Positions 23,382 to 23,653 of a DNA stretch of 23,653 nt are shown here, one piece after another. The first letter of the stretch is position 1, and every line of letters starts with the position of its first letter. Below the pieces are notes generated by a model. It was not told the DNA's origin, made no database searches, and saw only the letters and a list, made by a program, of their open reading frames with translations. Where the stretch lies: IMG/VR virus record IMGVR_UViG_3300021368_000879, positions 1-23,653 of that record. One strand, written 5' to 3'. The stretch comes from a virus. The position numbers and the translations under genes were made by a program.

Positions 23382-23591
23382 ATGGCTCAAATTATTAAAC
23401 CAAAAAGGTCAGAAACAGCATTATCTGTGCCACAGACAAGTGATTTACAAACACATGAAATCGCTATGAATGTGGCTGACCAAAAGATTTATACGAAAGC
23501 AGCTAATGGCTCAGTAGTAGTACTAGCAAGTCATGTACCAGGAGCGTTAACAACAGACGACCTGGTTGCTTTCTCAATAGCATTAGGATAG
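23382..23591 (+). CDS. Mini fibre-like protein, paralogue of the fibre N-terminus
   Basis: This 69-residue protein begins MAQIIKPKRSETALSVPQTS and continues with HEIAMNVADQKIYTK, matching the N-terminal attachment motif of the preceding fibre (MAQTIKIKRS, GELAYSSNSQKLFIG), but it ends shortly after. It could be an adaptor that occupies or caps the same attachment site, a fibre subunit without distal part, or the remainder of a once longer fibre. The gap to the fibre stop is two bases. There is no clear ribosome binding site, so translation is likely coupled. Confidence 0.75.
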   Translation: MAQIIKPKRSETALSVPQTSDLQTHEIAMNVADQKIYTKAANGSVVVLASHVPGALTTDDLVAFSIALG

Positions 23592-23595
23592 AGAT

Positions 23596-23653
23596 ATGGC
23601 ATCAGCATTTAAAACAGCGACAGGAGTTGACGTAGGTACAAGTTTAACCTCTG
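23596..23653 (+). CDS. Start of a further fibre-cassette gene (cut by the right edge)
   Basis: The reading frame begins at ATG 23596, four bases after the previous stop, with a weak AGGATAGA ribosome binding site. The 19 visible codons encode MASAFKTATGVDVGTSLTS, open to the window edge. The start resembles the short leader of other fibre genes, but too little is visible to assign a function. Confidence 0.55.
   Translation, partial: MASAFKTATGVDVGTSLTS

Noticed and set aside
1-23653. Minus-strand open frames, for example at 2893-3267, 17949-18245, 21678-22046 and 22893-23372
   Set aside because: All lie opposite clear plus-strand genes, mirror their composition, lack ribosome binding sites and show no recognisable family pattern.

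Overview
This window looks like part of the late structural region of a tailed dsDNA bacteriophage (Caudoviricetes) with a siphovirus-type, non-contractile tail. The evidence is the gene order on one strand: HK97-fold major capsid protein, head-tail connector and neck genes, tail terminator, tail tube, a frameshifting tail-assembly chaperone pair, a 1310-residue tape measure protein, and then the lambda-like tail-tip series M-L-K-I-J followed by fibre genes. No sheath or contractile baseplate gene is seen. The DNA is AT-rich, and arginine is mostly coded by AGA. The fibre protein families resemble those of marine phages, so an aquatic host is a reasonable guess, but nothing here identifies the host. 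One perfect-consensus sigma70 promoter suggests a bacterium with a standard housekeeping sigma factor.

Layout. 1-1474: capsid gene, cut off at its 5' end. 1492-1519: hairpin terminator. 1524-4062: connector, a large unassigned neck protein and a tail terminator. 4076-5302: tail tube protein, followed by a second hairpin terminator at 5317-5343. 5354-6162: chaperone G and its -1 frameshift product GT, with a visible slippery heptamer and a pseudoknot candidate. 6163-10095: tape measure. 10097-12748: M, L (iron-sulfur cysteines with a large insertion), K (JAMM protease domain only) and I. 12751-20484: a J-like central fibre of 2577 residues, more than twice the length of lambda gpJ. 20484-20933: unassigned protein. 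20968-20996: promoter. 21018 to the right edge: a cassette of small structural or fibre proteins, the last cut off by the edge.

How the genes work together. Most genes are packed with 1- to 4-base overlaps or a few bases between them, so they are probably transcribed together and often translationally coupled. The two hairpins follow exactly the two proteins needed in the most copies, capsid and tail tube, which suggests they tune output. The G/GT ratio set by frameshifting would guide tube assembly around the tape measure. M, L, K and I build the tip onto which the J trimer is mounted. J carries a long decapeptide-repeat shaft, duplicated modules, an Ala-rich coiled coil and, most unusually, a terminal Hint (hedgehog/intein) autoprocessing domain. 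The fibre cassette after J has its own strong promoter and may be expressed independently of the late operon.

No gene-free stretch exceeds about 85 bases. No tRNA, CRISPR array, insertion sequence, integrase or origin was recognised, and no credible gene was found on the minus strand.
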